From assembly GCF_003850045.1 (NCBI RefSeq), contig NZ_RQJX01000003.1, positions 124,001 to 188,000 of the forward strand: a DNA stretch of 64,000 nucleotides, given 5' to 3'. Each line of letters begins with the position of its first letter. The stretch's first letter is position 1. Positions 53,219-62,139 of the stretch are shown in pieces. The translations under genes and the position numbers were made by a program. This DNA comes from Aeromicrobium camelliae. Lineage in GTDB: Bacteria > Actinomycetota > Actinomycetes > Propionibacteriales > Nocardioidaceae. Below the pieces are notes generated by a model. The model worked only from the letters and a program-made list of their open reading frames with translations. It had not been told where the DNA came from and did not search any database.

Positions 53219-53953
53219 ATGAGCGAACCCGCCATCCTCGCCGAGGGACTGCACAAGCGCTACGGCGACACCGTCGCGGTGGACGACATCAGCCTGCGCG
53301 TGGAGCGCGGCGAGACGTGGGGCATTCTCGGCACCAACGGCGCCGGCAAGACCACGACCGTTGAACTGATCGCCGGGCTCCGAGCCCCCGACAGCGGGAG
53401 CGTGCGCGTGCTCGGACTCGATCCGCGCCGTGATCGCGCGGCCCTGCGTCAGGTGCTCGGTGTCCAGCTGCAGCACGCCTACCTGCACGGCGCCCTGACC
53501 GTCGAGGAACTGCTCGGGCTGTACCGCAGCTTCTATCCGGACCCGCGCAGCACCGATGAACTGCTCGAGCTCGTCGAGCTGACCAAGCAGCGGCGGACAC
53601 GCTTCGAGAAACTCTCCGGCGGCCAGCAGCAGCGGCTGTCCATCGCCCTGGCGCTCGCCGGCCGCCCGCAGGTCGTGATCCTCGACGAGCTCACCACCGG
53701 CCTCGACCCGCGCGCTCGCCGTCGGATGTGGGCGGCGGTGGAGAGCCTGCGCGAGGAGACCGTCATCCTCGTCAGCCACGCCATGGAGGAAGTCGAGCGC
53801 CTGTGCGACCGGGTGGCGCTCATCGACGGCGGTCGCGTCATCGCCTCCGGGACGCCGGCCGACCTCGTCGCCCAGTCGGGCGCGGCCGATCTCGACGAGG
53901 CGTTCGTCGTGCTCACCGGCAAGGAACTCGAGATCGAGGAGGAATCCGCATGA
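53219..53953 (+). CDS. ABC transporter ATP-binding protein (drug-export type)
   Basis: A 244-aa ATPase. Walker A GTNGAGKTTTV, Q-loop region GVQLQHAYLHG, signature LSGGQQQRLSIALALAGRPQ and Walker B VVILDELTTGLDP, followed by the H-loop VSHAMEEVERLCDR. The length and C-terminus match the daunorubicin/antibiotic exporter group. TAGCGT lies 6 nt before ATG. The permease gene overlaps by 4 nt. Next to an HK/RR pair, it probably belongs to a stress-induced export system. Confidence 0.94.
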   Translation: MSEPAILAEGLHKRYGDTVAVDDISLRVERGETWGILGTNGAGKTTTVELIAGLRAPDSGSVRVLGLDPRRDRAALRQVLGVQLQHAYLHGALTVEELLGLYRSFYPDPRSTDELLELVELTKQRRTRFEKLSGGQQQRLSIALALAGRPQVVILDELTTGLDPRARRRMWAAVESLREETVILVSHAMEEVERLCDRVALIDGGRVIASGTPADLVAQSGAADLDEAFVVLTGKELEIEEESA

Positions 53954-54720
53954 CCACCGCCACAGCCGCCGCCCACCGCCCGGGCCTGCACTCCTGGCTG
54001 ACGATGATCCGGTGCGAGGCCAAGATGGTCGTCCGCGACACCGCCGGGCTCGTGGTGCCGATCGGCCTGCCGCTGCTGATCCTCGTCATGAACGCGTCGG
54101 CGGCGGGTGACGAGGAGATCACCGCGGGTCGCACGGCTCTCGACCTCTACATCCTCCCGCTGGTGTTCACGATCGTCACCGCCACCATCGGGATCATCAA
54201 CATGCCGAGCTTTCTCGCCTACTACCGGCGCAGCGGCATCCTCCGCCGCCTGGCGGTCACGCCCGCATCGCCGGCGATGGTGCTCGTCGCGCAGGTCGTC
54301 GTCAGTCTGGTCCAGGCGATCCTCGGTATCGGGCTCGCGTTCGCCGTCGCGGTCCTCGCGTTCGGCGCACACCCGCCGGTGGATGTGGGTTCCGCCGTGG
54401 GCATCGTCGTGGTGTCGATCGCGGCGATGTACGCCCTCGGCATGGTGGTCGCCGCTCTGGCACCGACGCCTAATTCGGCCGTCGCGATCGGGTTGGTCGG
54501 CTTCTTCGGACTCGGAGCGTTGGGCGGCCTGTTCGGCGGCCGGGACTCACTGCCCGACCCGCTCGCCACACTCGGCGAGTGGTTGCCGTTCGGGGCGTCG
54601 GTCGAGGCACTGTCGAACGCGTGGGCGGGGCAACCGGTCGAGGCCGTTCACCTGCTGAGCCTCGCCGTCTCGGCCGTGCTGGGTGCCGTCATCGCGGCTA
54701 TGTTCTTCCGATGGGACTGA
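53950..54720 (+). CDS. ABC transporter permease (ABC-2 type)
   Basis: A 256-aa ABC-2-type permease with about six hydrophobic segments. LYILPLVFTIVTATIGIINMPSFLAYYRRSGILRRLAVTPASPAMVL contains the usual elbow helix. ALAPTPNSAVAIGLVGFFGLGALGGLFG is a second hallmark of drug-export permeases. ATG overlaps the ATPase stop by 4 nt. The 3' end overlaps the DUF998 gene by 10 nt. Confidence 0.9.
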   Translation: MTTATAAAHRPGLHSWLTMIRCEAKMVVRDTAGLVVPIGLPLLILVMNASAAGDEEITAGRTALDLYILPLVFTIVTATIGIINMPSFLAYYRRSGILRRLAVTPASPAMVLVAQVVVSLVQAILGIGLAFAVAVLAFGAHPPVDVGSAVGIVVVSIAAMYALGMVVAALAPTPNSAVAIGLVGFFGLGALGGLFGGRDSLPDPLATLGEWLPFGASVEALSNAWAGQPVEAVHLLSLAVSAVLGAVIAAMFFRWD

Positions 54721-55301
54721 CGATGCTCGGGGCGGCGGCGTCCGTGGGGTTCCTGCTCGTCTTCACCGTCGACGGCTGGACGCGTCCGGGGTTCAGCGCC
54801 CGCCGGCACCCCGTCAGTGCGCTCGCGCTCGGACCGCGAGGCTGGCTGCAGACCGCCAACTTCGTCGTCTGCGGAGTACTGACGTTCATCGCCGCCTTCG
54901 GGCTCCGGACGGTGAGCGTCTGGACCGCCCTCGCCGTCGCGGCCGCCGGTCTGGCGCTCATCGCCTCGGGCATCTGGCGCATGGACCCGATGCGCGGCTA
55001 CCCGCCCGGGGCGCCTGCCCACGTGCCGCTATCCGAGACGTCCGCCTCGCACCGCATTCACGACGTGGCGGGCATGGGCGTGTTCGGGGCCCTACCGGTC
55101 GCCGCACTGCTCACCGCGTTCGCGGACGTGGACCCGTCGTTGCGCTGGTACTCCGTGGTCACCGCCGTCGTGACCGCGATCCTGCTCGGAGTGTTCGGCA
55201 CGGCGTGGGAGCGCGACACCCCCAACGCCGGAGCCTGGCAGCGCCTGCTCATCGTCGCCGGCTGGAGCTGGCTCACCGTCCTCTTCGTCGTCGCGGCCTG
55301 A
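54711..55301 (+). CDS. DUF998 family membrane protein
   Basis: A 196-aa integral membrane protein with six hydrophobic segments. HPVSALALGPRGWLQTANFVVCGVL and SGIWRMDPMRGYPPG, followed by HRIHDVAGMGVFG, give the DUF998 pattern. The family has no known function. ATG 54711 lies inside the permease 3' end, so it is translationally coupled with the exporter and may support it. Confidence 0.88.
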   Translation: MGLTMLGAAASVGFLLVFTVDGWTRPGFSARRHPVSALALGPRGWLQTANFVVCGVLTFIAAFGLRTVSVWTALAVAAAGLALIASGIWRMDPMRGYPPGAPAHVPLSETSASHRIHDVAGMGVFGALPVAALLTAFADVDPSLRWYSVVTAVVTAILLGVFGTAWERDTPNAGAWQRLLIVAGWSWLTVLFVVAA

Positions 55302-55310
55302 TCGACGGGC

Positions 55311-55852
55311 TCACCATGTGCGGCTGACCGTCGCCTTACTCCCGGTCACGAGGCTCTGCGGCGGAACGTCATCGGCCACCACCGCGCCCGCCGCGATCAC
55401 CGCGTCGCGGCCGATGCTCACCCCGGGAGGATCGTCGCGCCTGCGCCGATCCACACGTTCTCCCTCACGTCGATCGGTCCGCCCGTCAGCCAGATGCGGC
55501 GATCCTCGGTGTCGACGGGATGGCCCACCGTGATGAACGTGACCTTCGGTGCCACCATGACCCGGTCGCCCAGCCGGATGCCGGCGTAGTCCAGGAACGT
55601 GCAGCCCTGATTGATGAAAACGCGTTCTCCTAGCTCCAGGCGCAGGCCGTGATCGGTATAGAACGGCGGATAGATTGTCACCCGCGGCGGGAGCGGCCGA
55701 CCGAGGATCTGCTCGAACAGCTTCGCTTTAGCGTCCTCGTCGTCGAACGGCAGGACGTTGAGTCGCGAGGTGAGTTCGGTGACCCGCAGCACCCGCTCGG
55801 ACATGGCCGTGAACTCGGGGCTGTGGATGCGCATGAGGAGGTCGCCGGGCAT
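55311..55852 (-). pseudogene. Frameshifted maltose/galactoside O-acetyltransferase
   Basis: A LbetaH-fold sugar acetyltransferase from ATG 55852. FINQGCTFLDYAGIRLGDRVMVAPKVTFITVGHPVD carries the active-site His, followed by GPIDVRENVWIGAGATILPG. The frame then meets TGA at 55418, in a GGGGTGA context. With one extra base, the hexapeptide tail VSIGRDAVIAAGAVVADDVPPQSLVTGSKAT continues to a stop at 55311. A single-base deletion in a G run therefore truncates about 35 residues that form the last beta-helix coils. It follows the MHS transporter on the same strand, 35 nt downstream. Confidence 0.82.
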
Positions 55853-55887
55853 CTCGTCATCGTCGCGCGAGGACGAGGGCTTCTCGA

Positions 55888-57213
55888 TCAACGGCGAACC
55901 CGGCGAGGCGTGGAGCCTGCGGCCGCAAGGTCGATCCCCTTGGTCTCCGGCAGGAGCCAGACCGCGACGCCCGTCGCGACGCAGAGCACCACGATGTAGA
56001 GGCTGGACGCCCACCCGATGCCGAGATTGTTGAGCAACTGGTTGAGGTACGGCGCGCTGCCGCCGAACACGGCGACCGAGATCGAATAGGCGAAACCGAT
56101 GGCCTGCGTGCGCACCCGGGTCGGGAACACCTCCGACATCGTCGAGGACAGCAACGCTCCGGGCATCGCGACCACCACGAGGGCGAGCGTCGCCGCCACG
56201 AGCAATGTCCACGGCTTGTCACTGATGAGCCCCATGAGCGGGAACTGGAGCACGATCATCGCGACCGCGAACGCCAGCAGCACGGGCCGGCGGCCGATGC
56301 GATCGGAGAACCGCCCCCACAGCGGGAGGGAGGCCAGGGCGAGCGCCTGAGCGATGACCGACATCCAGTAGGCGGAACTGGCCGCCATCCCCTGCTCAGC
56401 GATCGCGTAGGTGGAGACGTACGAGGTCCACGTGTAGTGGGCGGCCGTGATGCCACTGGTCATCGCGATGACGAGCAGGATGCCGCGCACGACCTGCGAC
56501 CGCGGAACCTCGACGGCGGGAGCACTCTCCTCCGCCGGGGTGGTGTCGTCGGTGAACACCTCGCTCTCCTCCATGCCGCGCCGCAGCACGAGAACCACGA
56601 GCGCCGCGACGCCGCCGAGGAGGAACGGGATGCGCCAGCCCCACTCGCCGACCGCGCTCTCGCTGATCGACGCGGTGATCGCGCCGCCCACCGTGTACGC
56701 CAGCACCGAACCGCCGAAAATCGCGACGAACACGATGCTGCCCCACATGCCGCGACGGTCGGCGGGCGCGATCTCCGCGACGTAGGTGTTGGCCGTCGCG
56801 GACTCGCCGCCGTGGGCGAAGCCCTGCACCATGCGGGCGAGCAGGAGCAGGAGCGAGGCGAGAGCACCGATGGACTCGTACGTGGGCATGATGCCGATGG
56901 CGAAGCTGCCGCCGGCCATCATCAGCATCGTCGTGATGAGGACGAACTTGCGTCCGCGGCGGTCGGCGAGCCGACCGAAGACGATGCCGCCGAGGGGCCG
57001 CATCAGGAAGCCGACGGCGAACACCGCGAAGGTCGACAACAGCGCCGACACCGGGTCGTCCTGACTGAACATCACCGCGGCGATGAACGGAGCGAACACC
57101 GCGTAGGCGCTCCACTCGTACCACTCCAGGACGTTGCCGACGGTGCTGGCGACGAGCGAACGCCGCTTGCTCGTCGGCGCGCTCACCGCATCGGGCTCAA
57201 TCGTTCCTGCCAT
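55888..57213 (-). CDS. MFS transporter, metabolite:H+ symporter (MHS) family
   Basis: A 441-aa proton-coupled transporter. VGNVLEWYEWSAYAVFAPFIAAVMF is the MHS signature of helix 1, and GRLADRRGRKFVLITTM the loop 2-3 motif. FAHGGESATANTYVAEIAPADRRGMWGSIVFVAIFGG is the family's helix 4-5 region. About 12 helices are visible. Members carry osmolytes, citrate, or aromatic and dicarboxylic acids. AAGGAG precedes ATG. It follows the acyl-CoA ligase by 25 nt, so uptake and CoA activation are likely coordinated. Confidence 0.92.
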   Translation of the reverse strand: MAGTIEPDAVSAPTSKRRSLVASTVGNVLEWYEWSAYAVFAPFIAAVMFSQDDPVSALLSTFAVFAVGFLMRPLGGIVFGRLADRRGRKFVLITTMLMMAGGSFAIGIMPTYESIGALASLLLLLARMVQGFAHGGESATANTYVAEIAPADRRGMWGSIVFVAIFGGSVLAYTVGGAITASISESAVGEWGWRIPFLLGGVAALVVLVLRRGMEESEVFTDDTTPAEESAPAVEVPRSQVVRGILLVIAMTSGITAAHYTWTSYVSTYAIAEQGMAASSAYWMSVIAQALALASLPLWGRFSDRIGRRPVLLAFAVAMIVLQFPLMGLISDKPWTLLVAATLALVVVAMPGALLSSTMSEVFPTRVRTQAIGFAYSISVAVFGGSAPYLNQLLNNLGIGWASSLYIVVLCVATGVAVWLLPETKGIDLAAAGSTPRRVRR

Positions 57214-57238
57214 GACGTCTCCTTGTGCTGGGTGGTTC

Positions 57239-58903
57239 TCAGGCGTCGGTGCGATCGCGCAGCACGTTGCGGCGGATCTTGCCGGTCGCGGTTTTGGGAA
57301 GCCCCGCGACGACGTGGACGTCGCGAGGCACCTTGTACGCGGCGAGCCGTTCCTTGACGAACGAGCGCAGGGTCGCGGGCTCGACGGACTGCCCGGCCGC
57401 CAGCGACACGTACGCCACCACGGACTCGCCCTGGTACTCGTCGGGGCGGCCGACGACGGCGGCTTCGAGGACGGCCGGGTGCTCGTACAGCGCGTCCTCG
57501 ACCTCGCGCGGCCACACCTTGTACCCGGACACGTTGATCTGGTCCTTGAGCCGGTCGACGAGGTAGACCCAGCCCTGCTCGTCCATGATCGCGACGTCGC
57601 CGGTGCGGAGGCGGCCGCCGGGCATCGTCTGCTCGGTGACGTCGGGCTTGCGCCAGTAGCCGGTCATCAGCTGCGGGCCGGTGAGCTCGAGCTCGCCCTG
57701 CTCCCCCGGCGGGAGCGGCTGTCCCTCGGCGTCGATGATGCGCGCGGTCAGGCCCGGCAGCGGCACGCCGATCGACAGGGTGCCGCTCGGTTCGTGCACG
57801 GGCGCCTCCGCTCCGAGGGGTACGCCGATGACGGCCGAGCTGGTCTCCGTCATGCCGTAGACGTTGTGGATGTAGACGCCGAAGCGGTCGACGAACCGCC
57901 GCACGGTGGCCGGCGGGATGGGCGCCCCTCCCGAGTAGAGGGCGCGCAGGCTCGCGAAGTGCTCACGGCTCGATCCGGGCACCTCGGCGAGCGCGTTGAA
58001 CGCCGTGATCGACCCGACGGTGGTCGTCACCTGGTACTCGGCGAAGGCATCCAGCACGACCTCGGCGCGGAACCGGTGGGCGAAGACCAGGAGCGTGTCG
58101 TGGACCAGCGCCATCGTCGCGTTGACCACCGCACCGGTGATGTGGAACAGCGGGGCGATGGCGAAGACGACGTCACCGGAGCGCAGGTCGGTCCAGCGGG
58201 CGTACGACGTCGCCACGTGCAACACGGCGCCGTGGCTGTTCATCGCGCCCTTCGGCGGACCGGTCGTGCCGGAGGTGTAGGTCAGCAGCGCGACGTCCTC
58301 GGACGTGAGGTCCAGCGGAGGCACGGTACGGCCGCGGTGCTCCTCGACGAGGGTGAGCAGATCGCCGCCGGGCGCGGGCTCGGGGCGCTGCGGGTGCTCG
58401 CCGAACACCCGGGCGTCGTCGCGGGACTGCAGATCGCGCGCGGACGTACTGATCACCCATCGCACGGTCGTGCCCGCCGTGGCGTCGGTCGCCGCCTCGA
58501 TGCCGTCGTCCTCGCAGATGATGCCGACGGCCTCGGCGTCGACGATCAGGCGGCGCAGCTCCTCGCCGCGGTACATGGGGTTGAGGATGAGCGCCGCCGC
58601 ACCCAGCTTCCACAGCGCGAGGAGCACGAGGGCGTACTGCGGGATGTTCTGCAGGTAGACGCCGACGTGGTCGCCGCGTCCGACCCCCCGCTCGGCGAGA
58701 GCGCTGGCGAGCGCTTCGGCCATCGCGTCGGTCTCGCGCACCGAGTACTGCCGGTCGAAGTAGGCGAGCGCGGGCGCGTCCGGCTGCCGGGACAGGCGCG
58801 AAATCCACGCCTCGACCAACGTCGCGTATTCCGCTTCGACGTCCTCGTCGACCCCCGACGGGTACAGCGCCAGCCACGGCTTCTCGGTTCCGCTCACCAC
58901 CAT
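57239..58903 (-). CDS. AMP-dependent acyl-CoA ligase
   Basis: A 554-aa ligase activating a carboxylate, possibly the acid imported by the downstream MHS transporter. P-loop YTSGTTGPPKGAMNSH, then YGMTETSSAVIG, TGDVAIMDEQ, DQINVSGYKVWPREVED and Lys in TATGKIRRN. All are intact. It has an N-terminal extension typical of long-chain or aromatic-acid ligases. GAGAGG lies close to the start and several start codons in a row (ATG, GTG, GTG) are possible. The perfect palindrome at 58917 covers its promoter. Confidence 0.92.
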   Translation of the reverse strand: MVVSGTEKPWLALYPSGVDEDVEAEYATLVEAWISRLSRQPDAPALAYFDRQYSVRETDAMAEALASALAERGVGRGDHVGVYLQNIPQYALVLLALWKLGAAALILNPMYRGEELRRLIVDAEAVGIICEDDGIEAATDATAGTTVRWVISTSARDLQSRDDARVFGEHPQRPEPAPGGDLLTLVEEHRGRTVPPLDLTSEDVALLTYTSGTTGPPKGAMNSHGAVLHVATSYARWTDLRSGDVVFAIAPLFHITGAVVNATMALVHDTLLVFAHRFRAEVVLDAFAEYQVTTTVGSITAFNALAEVPGSSREHFASLRALYSGGAPIPPATVRRFVDRFGVYIHNVYGMTETSSAVIGVPLGAEAPVHEPSGTLSIGVPLPGLTARIIDAEGQPLPPGEQGELELTGPQLMTGYWRKPDVTEQTMPGGRLRTGDVAIMDEQGWVYLVDRLKDQINVSGYKVWPREVEDALYEHPAVLEAAVVGRPDEYQGESVVAYVSLAAGQSVEPATLRSFVKERLAAYKVPRDVHVVAGLPKTATGKIRRNVLRDRTDA

Positions 58904-58916
58904 TGCCTCTCTTCCG

Positions 58917-58934
58917 ACCGAGCGATCGCTCGGT
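58917..58934. promoter_or_regulatory. 18-bp perfect palindrome, TetR operator between ligase and TetR genes
   Basis: ACCGAGCGATCGCTCGGT is perfectly self-complementary and lies 14 nt before the ligase ATG. It is directly before TAGAGT (58936-58941), a -10 for the divergent TetR gene. ACCGA-N-TCGGT arms are typical of TetR regulators of fatty-acid and aromatic acyl-CoA genes. It would control both directions. Confidence 0.88.
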
Positions 58935-58991
58935 TTAGAGTGTGTGTGGCAATGTGACCTATGTCAAGCCCAGAATGTGAGGTGGACCACG

Positions 58992-59591
58992 ATGGCGATC
59001 GACACGACCCCGTCGGCCCTGACTCCGCTGTCGCCGATCCTCGAGGCCGCCCAGGAGTGCTTCGTCGAGCAGGGCTACCACGGCACATCGATCCGGGTGA
59101 TCGCCGCGCGCGCCGGCCTGTCCGTGCCCGGCCTGTACCACCATTACCGGTCCAAGCAGCAGATGCTGCAGGACCTCATGAAGCATGCGATGACCTCGCT
59201 GTACCGCCAGAGCGAGGACGCCCTCGCCGCGGCGGCGAGCGATCCTCTGGCGCAGTTCAACGCCCTCGTCGGGTGCCTCGTGCGGTTCCACGCCTTCGAG
59301 CGCGCCCCGGCGTTCATCGCCTACAGCGAGATCCGCAGCCTCGACGAGGAGGCCCGGCGCGAGCACATCGCCCGCCGCGACGCTCAGCAGCGACTCATGG
59401 ACCAGGTCATCGAAGCCGGAGTCGCCGCCGGTGAGTTCAGCACCCCCCATCCCACCGAGGCGAGCCGCGCCATCGTCACGATGTGCACCTCGGTCGCGCA
59501 GTGGTACCGGATGGACGGACCGCTGACGCCCGACGAGCTCGTGGACCGCTACCTGGTGATCGCCCGGATGACGATCGGCGCTCGCGGCTGA
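58992..59591 (+). CDS. TetR-family transcriptional regulator of the ligase operon
   Basis: A 199-aa repressor. ILEAAQECFVEQGYHGTSIRVIAARAGLSVPGLYHHYRSKQQMLQDLM is the helix-turn-helix. The ligand domain begins TSLYRQSEDALAAA and includes FERAPAFIAYSEIRSLDEEARREH, resembling KstR2-like and acyl-CoA-sensing members. AGGTGG lies about 6 nt before ATG 58992. A TAGAGT -10 some 50 nt upstream abuts the palindrome, so it is probably autoregulated and controls the divergent ligase/MHS operon, perhaps sensing the CoA product. Confidence 0.9.
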   Translation: MAIDTTPSALTPLSPILEAAQECFVEQGYHGTSIRVIAARAGLSVPGLYHHYRSKQQMLQDLMKHAMTSLYRQSEDALAAAASDPLAQFNALVGCLVRFHAFERAPAFIAYSEIRSLDEEARREHIARRDAQQRLMDQVIEAGVAAGEFSTPHPTEASRAIVTMCTSVAQWYRMDGPLTPDELVDRYLVIARMTIGARG

Positions 59592-59592
59592 G

Positions 59593-60978
59593 TCAGCGCG
59601 CCCAGCGACTGCGGGCCCAGAAGCCGACGAGGACCGCCGCCAGGAGCAGGAGGCCCGCACCGGTCCAGAGGTCCGTCTGGAACAGGATCGTGGCCCCGAC
59701 CAGCACGCAGACGAGGAAGGCGTCGGCGACCCAGAACAGCACGCGCAGCGACGACATCTCGCCCACGGGCGTCACGATGGGCGTCAGGTACTCGATCGGC
59801 AACAGACCCTTGAACGCCGACGCGGCCCGGCAGGCCACGGCCAGCAACGCCAGCCCGCACCCTGACGCCGCTACTCCCCCGACGGCTGCGGCGGCGCTGA
59901 TGACCACGACGAGCAGGACGGTGGGCACCACGAGGTGCTGCAGCGCCGTCCGCGCCGGGGTGAGTCCGAAGACCGGCGGCCGGGAGCGGTTGGCCGCCGA
60001 GAACCGCAACCCGTCACTGAGGTAGCAGGCGGCCGCGTAGCTCAGCGCCACCGCGGCGATCGCGATGATCGGCGTGGGAGCATCCTGGGCCGGACTCAGC
60101 AGCAGACCGCTCAGGCCCGCCAGGGCGATGCCGGCCGCGGCGCGTCCCGGCGAGCGCAGCAACCCGATCAGGTCTCGCCGTACGAGAGCCGGTGCGCCGA
60201 ACGTCGGCCGCCACCCGCGTCCCCGCCGGGTCCGGCCACGAAGCACGTCCGCGGCGGACGCAAGATCCGCGGTGATCGCGAAACTCTCGACCTGGCTCCA
60301 GCGCAACGCCTGCGTGCGGAGCCGCGACGGCAGCAGCGCGACCACCATGCGTCGCGCCGACAGCATCGCGACGACCGCAACCACCGGCACGACCATCACC
60401 CACCACCGCGGCTGCGTCCCCAGCCCGGCCCAGGCGTCGTGAAGGGGCCAGCCGGCGGCCGCACTCAGCAGTGCGAGTGCGAGCGCCGACAGCCGCAATC
60501 TGGACTGACCGGCCAACCAGGCCACCGCGAGGAGGAGGCCGAACGCGAGGACGACGACGGCGAGGACGACCGCGGCGAGCGGGTCGGGCCAGGTGTCGCG
60601 GGACGCCACGACCACGAGGCCGGCGACGACCGCCACCGCGGTCACGCCGCCGAGGCTGCGCCACCAGAACGGGCGCAGCACGCGGGCGAGGTCATCGGGT
60701 CCACTGACCACCCAGTCGACGTACGGGGCCGTCGGGGCGACCGGCCCGCGTGTGCGGCCCGCACCGACGGCGGCGACGCCGAGCGCTGCGGTCACGATCG
60801 CGACGTGGACGGGGCCCACGTCCCGGGCCATCGCCGGTGCCAGCTGCAACGTGGCCCACCGCGCAAGCGGAACGACGAAGACGAGAACGGCGAGTACGGC
60901 GATGTAGATGTCGGTCGCCCGATCACTGGTGCTGGGCCGCTCGCGAAGCTCGCGAAGGAGCCGGTCCGGAGCCCTCAC
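59593..60978 (-). CDS. Polytopic membrane protein, ABC-export permease-like (DUF6297-like)
   Basis: A 461-aa protein with about 10-12 hydrophobic helices and a basic cytoplasmic loop (DVLRGRTRRGRGWRPTFGAPALVRRDLIGLLRSPGR near residue 255). The order of helices and VRRDLIGLLRSP motif resembles DUF6297 transporters. Overlap by 4 nt with an ATPase gene upstream marks it as the membrane partner of that ATPase. Function unknown. Confidence 0.75.
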   Translation of the reverse strand: MRAPDRLLRELRERPSTSDRATDIYIAVLAVLVFVVPLARWATLQLAPAMARDVGPVHVAIVTAALGVAAVGAGRTRGPVAPTAPYVDWVVSGPDDLARVLRPFWWRSLGGVTAVAVVAGLVVVASRDTWPDPLAAVVLAVVVLAFGLLLAVAWLAGQSRLRLSALALALLSAAAGWPLHDAWAGLGTQPRWWVMVVPVVAVVAMLSARRMVVALLPSRLRTQALRWSQVESFAITADLASAADVLRGRTRRGRGWRPTFGAPALVRRDLIGLLRSPGRAAAGIALAGLSGLLLSPAQDAPTPIIAIAAVALSYAAACYLSDGLRFSAANRSRPPVFGLTPARTALQHLVVPTVLLVVVISAAAAVGGVAASGCGLALLAVACRAASAFKGLLPIEYLTPIVTPVGEMSSLRVLFWVADAFLVCVLVGATILFQTDLWTGAGLLLLAAVLVGFWARSRWAR

Positions 60979-61580
60979 AGCTCGACGCGTCGTTGAGCCG
61001 CGCGCTCGACGAGTCCGTGGTCGTGGCAGGCCATCACGACGGCCTGCCCCTCGGCGACGGCGGCCTCCACCGCCTCGGCGAGCAGGCCTGTGCGGTGTGC
61101 GTCGAGCCGTTGCTCGGGCTCGTCGAGGACGATGAGCCGCGCCGGTCGGGCGAAGGTCAGCGCGAGCGAGAAGAGCTGCTGCTGCCCCGACGACAGCTCA
61201 TGCACGAACCGGTCGCGCAGCGCGGCGATGGAGAAGCGATCGAGGTCGGCGTCGACGTCGGCGGCCTCCAGCTGCCACGTGGCGTGCACGAGTTCGAGGT
61301 GATCGCCGATCGTGAGGTCGGGGTACATGGCGGGCACGCCGAGCAGGGCCGCGATCGACGCGCGGGTGGCGGCGGATCGTTCGTCGACAGGTTCTCCGTC
61401 CAACAGCGCCTCCCCTTCGGTGGGCGCGAGCCGGCCGGTGATGATGCGCAGCAGCGTGGTCTTGCCCGAACCGTTCGGCCCCGTGATCGCGACGCACTCA
61501 CCCTCGGCGACCTCGAGGCTGGCGGGTGGAAGGAGAACCTGGTCGTCGATGCGGGCGGTGACCTCGATGGCGGTCAGCAT
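60975..61580 (-). CDS. ABC transporter ATP-binding protein
   Basis: A 201-aa compact ATPase. Walker A TGPNGSGKTTLLRIITG, a Q-loop near LLGVPAMYP, signature HELSSGQQQLFSLALTFARPA and Walker B RLIVLDEPEQRLDAH, then an H-loop (MACHDHGLVERA). Small size fits a CcmA-like subunit. The gene overlaps the membrane protein gene by 4 nt. It lies 7 nt after a small membrane-protein gene, so three genes may form one transcript. Confidence 0.93.
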   Translation of the reverse strand: MLTAIEVTARIDDQVLLPPASLEVAEGECVAITGPNGSGKTTLLRIITGRLAPTEGEALLDGEPVDERSAATRASIAALLGVPAMYPDLTIGDHLELVHATWQLEAADVDADLDRFSIAALRDRFVHELSSGQQQLFSLALTFARPARLIVLDEPEQRLDAHRTGLLAEAVEAAVAEGQAVVMACHDHGLVERAAQRRVEL

Positions 61581-61587
61581 CGTGCTC

Positions 61588-62133
61588 CTAGTCGTCGAGC
61601 CACGGGTTGTACTTCATCCGCAGGGCCCGGTCGAGGGCGGCGAGGAGGCCGCCGATGCCGAGCGTCGTGTTGAGCCAGGTGGGGAGGTCGAAGGTGGGGA
61701 CGCTCCACCCCGTGAGGTGGCCGAGCAGGTTCAGTAGCTCGGGGATCTGGGTGACGAGTGCGGCGACGAGAACCGTCCACGCGAGCGCGGCGATGACCCG
61801 GCTCGCGGTGGGATGCGAGCGCTCGAAGCGGGCGCGGCGCTCCTCGCCCGTGCCCGCGGCCGGCTGGAACCTCGTGCGGTCGCCGGCGGGGTCGATCAGC
61901 CGGACGTACTTCATGCCCATGAGGGACATCGCCGCCTCGACCCGCACTCCCTCGTCGAGCTCGAACCGGGCGGGCGACCGCTTCTCGTCGATCAGCCGCC
62001 CGTCACGGTACAGCCGGATCTTCTCGTCGAAGTCGAAGAAGTCGACGTCCACCGCGAGCTCGCCGTGTTCGTACACACCGCGCCACAGCACGTCCCAGCC
62101 GCCGAAGGGCTTCAGCTGTTCTCGGTCCGCCAT
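61588..62133 (-). CDS. Membrane protein with N-terminal beta domain, unknown
   Basis: A 181-aa protein. Residues 1-95 are polar and strand-rich (WDVLWRGVYEHGELAVDVDFFDFDEKIRLYRDGRLIDEKRSPARFEL). Two hydrophobic helices follow near 110-130 and 155-170, and the tail ends with a charged NPWLDD. The first domain looks like a small beta sandwich facing the cytoplasm. No family is named with confidence. Its ATG lies 6 nt downstream of the RecQ stop, so it is likely cotranscribed from upstream. Confidence 0.6.
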   Translation of the reverse strand: MADREQLKPFGGWDVLWRGVYEHGELAVDVDFFDFDEKIRLYRDGRLIDEKRSPARFELDEGVRVEAAMSLMGMKYVRLIDPAGDRTRFQPAAGTGEERRARFERSHPTASRVIAALAWTVLVAALVTQIPELLNLLGHLTGWSVPTFDLPTWLNTTLGIGGLLAALDRALRMKYNPWLDD

Positions 62134-62139
62134 CGGCGG

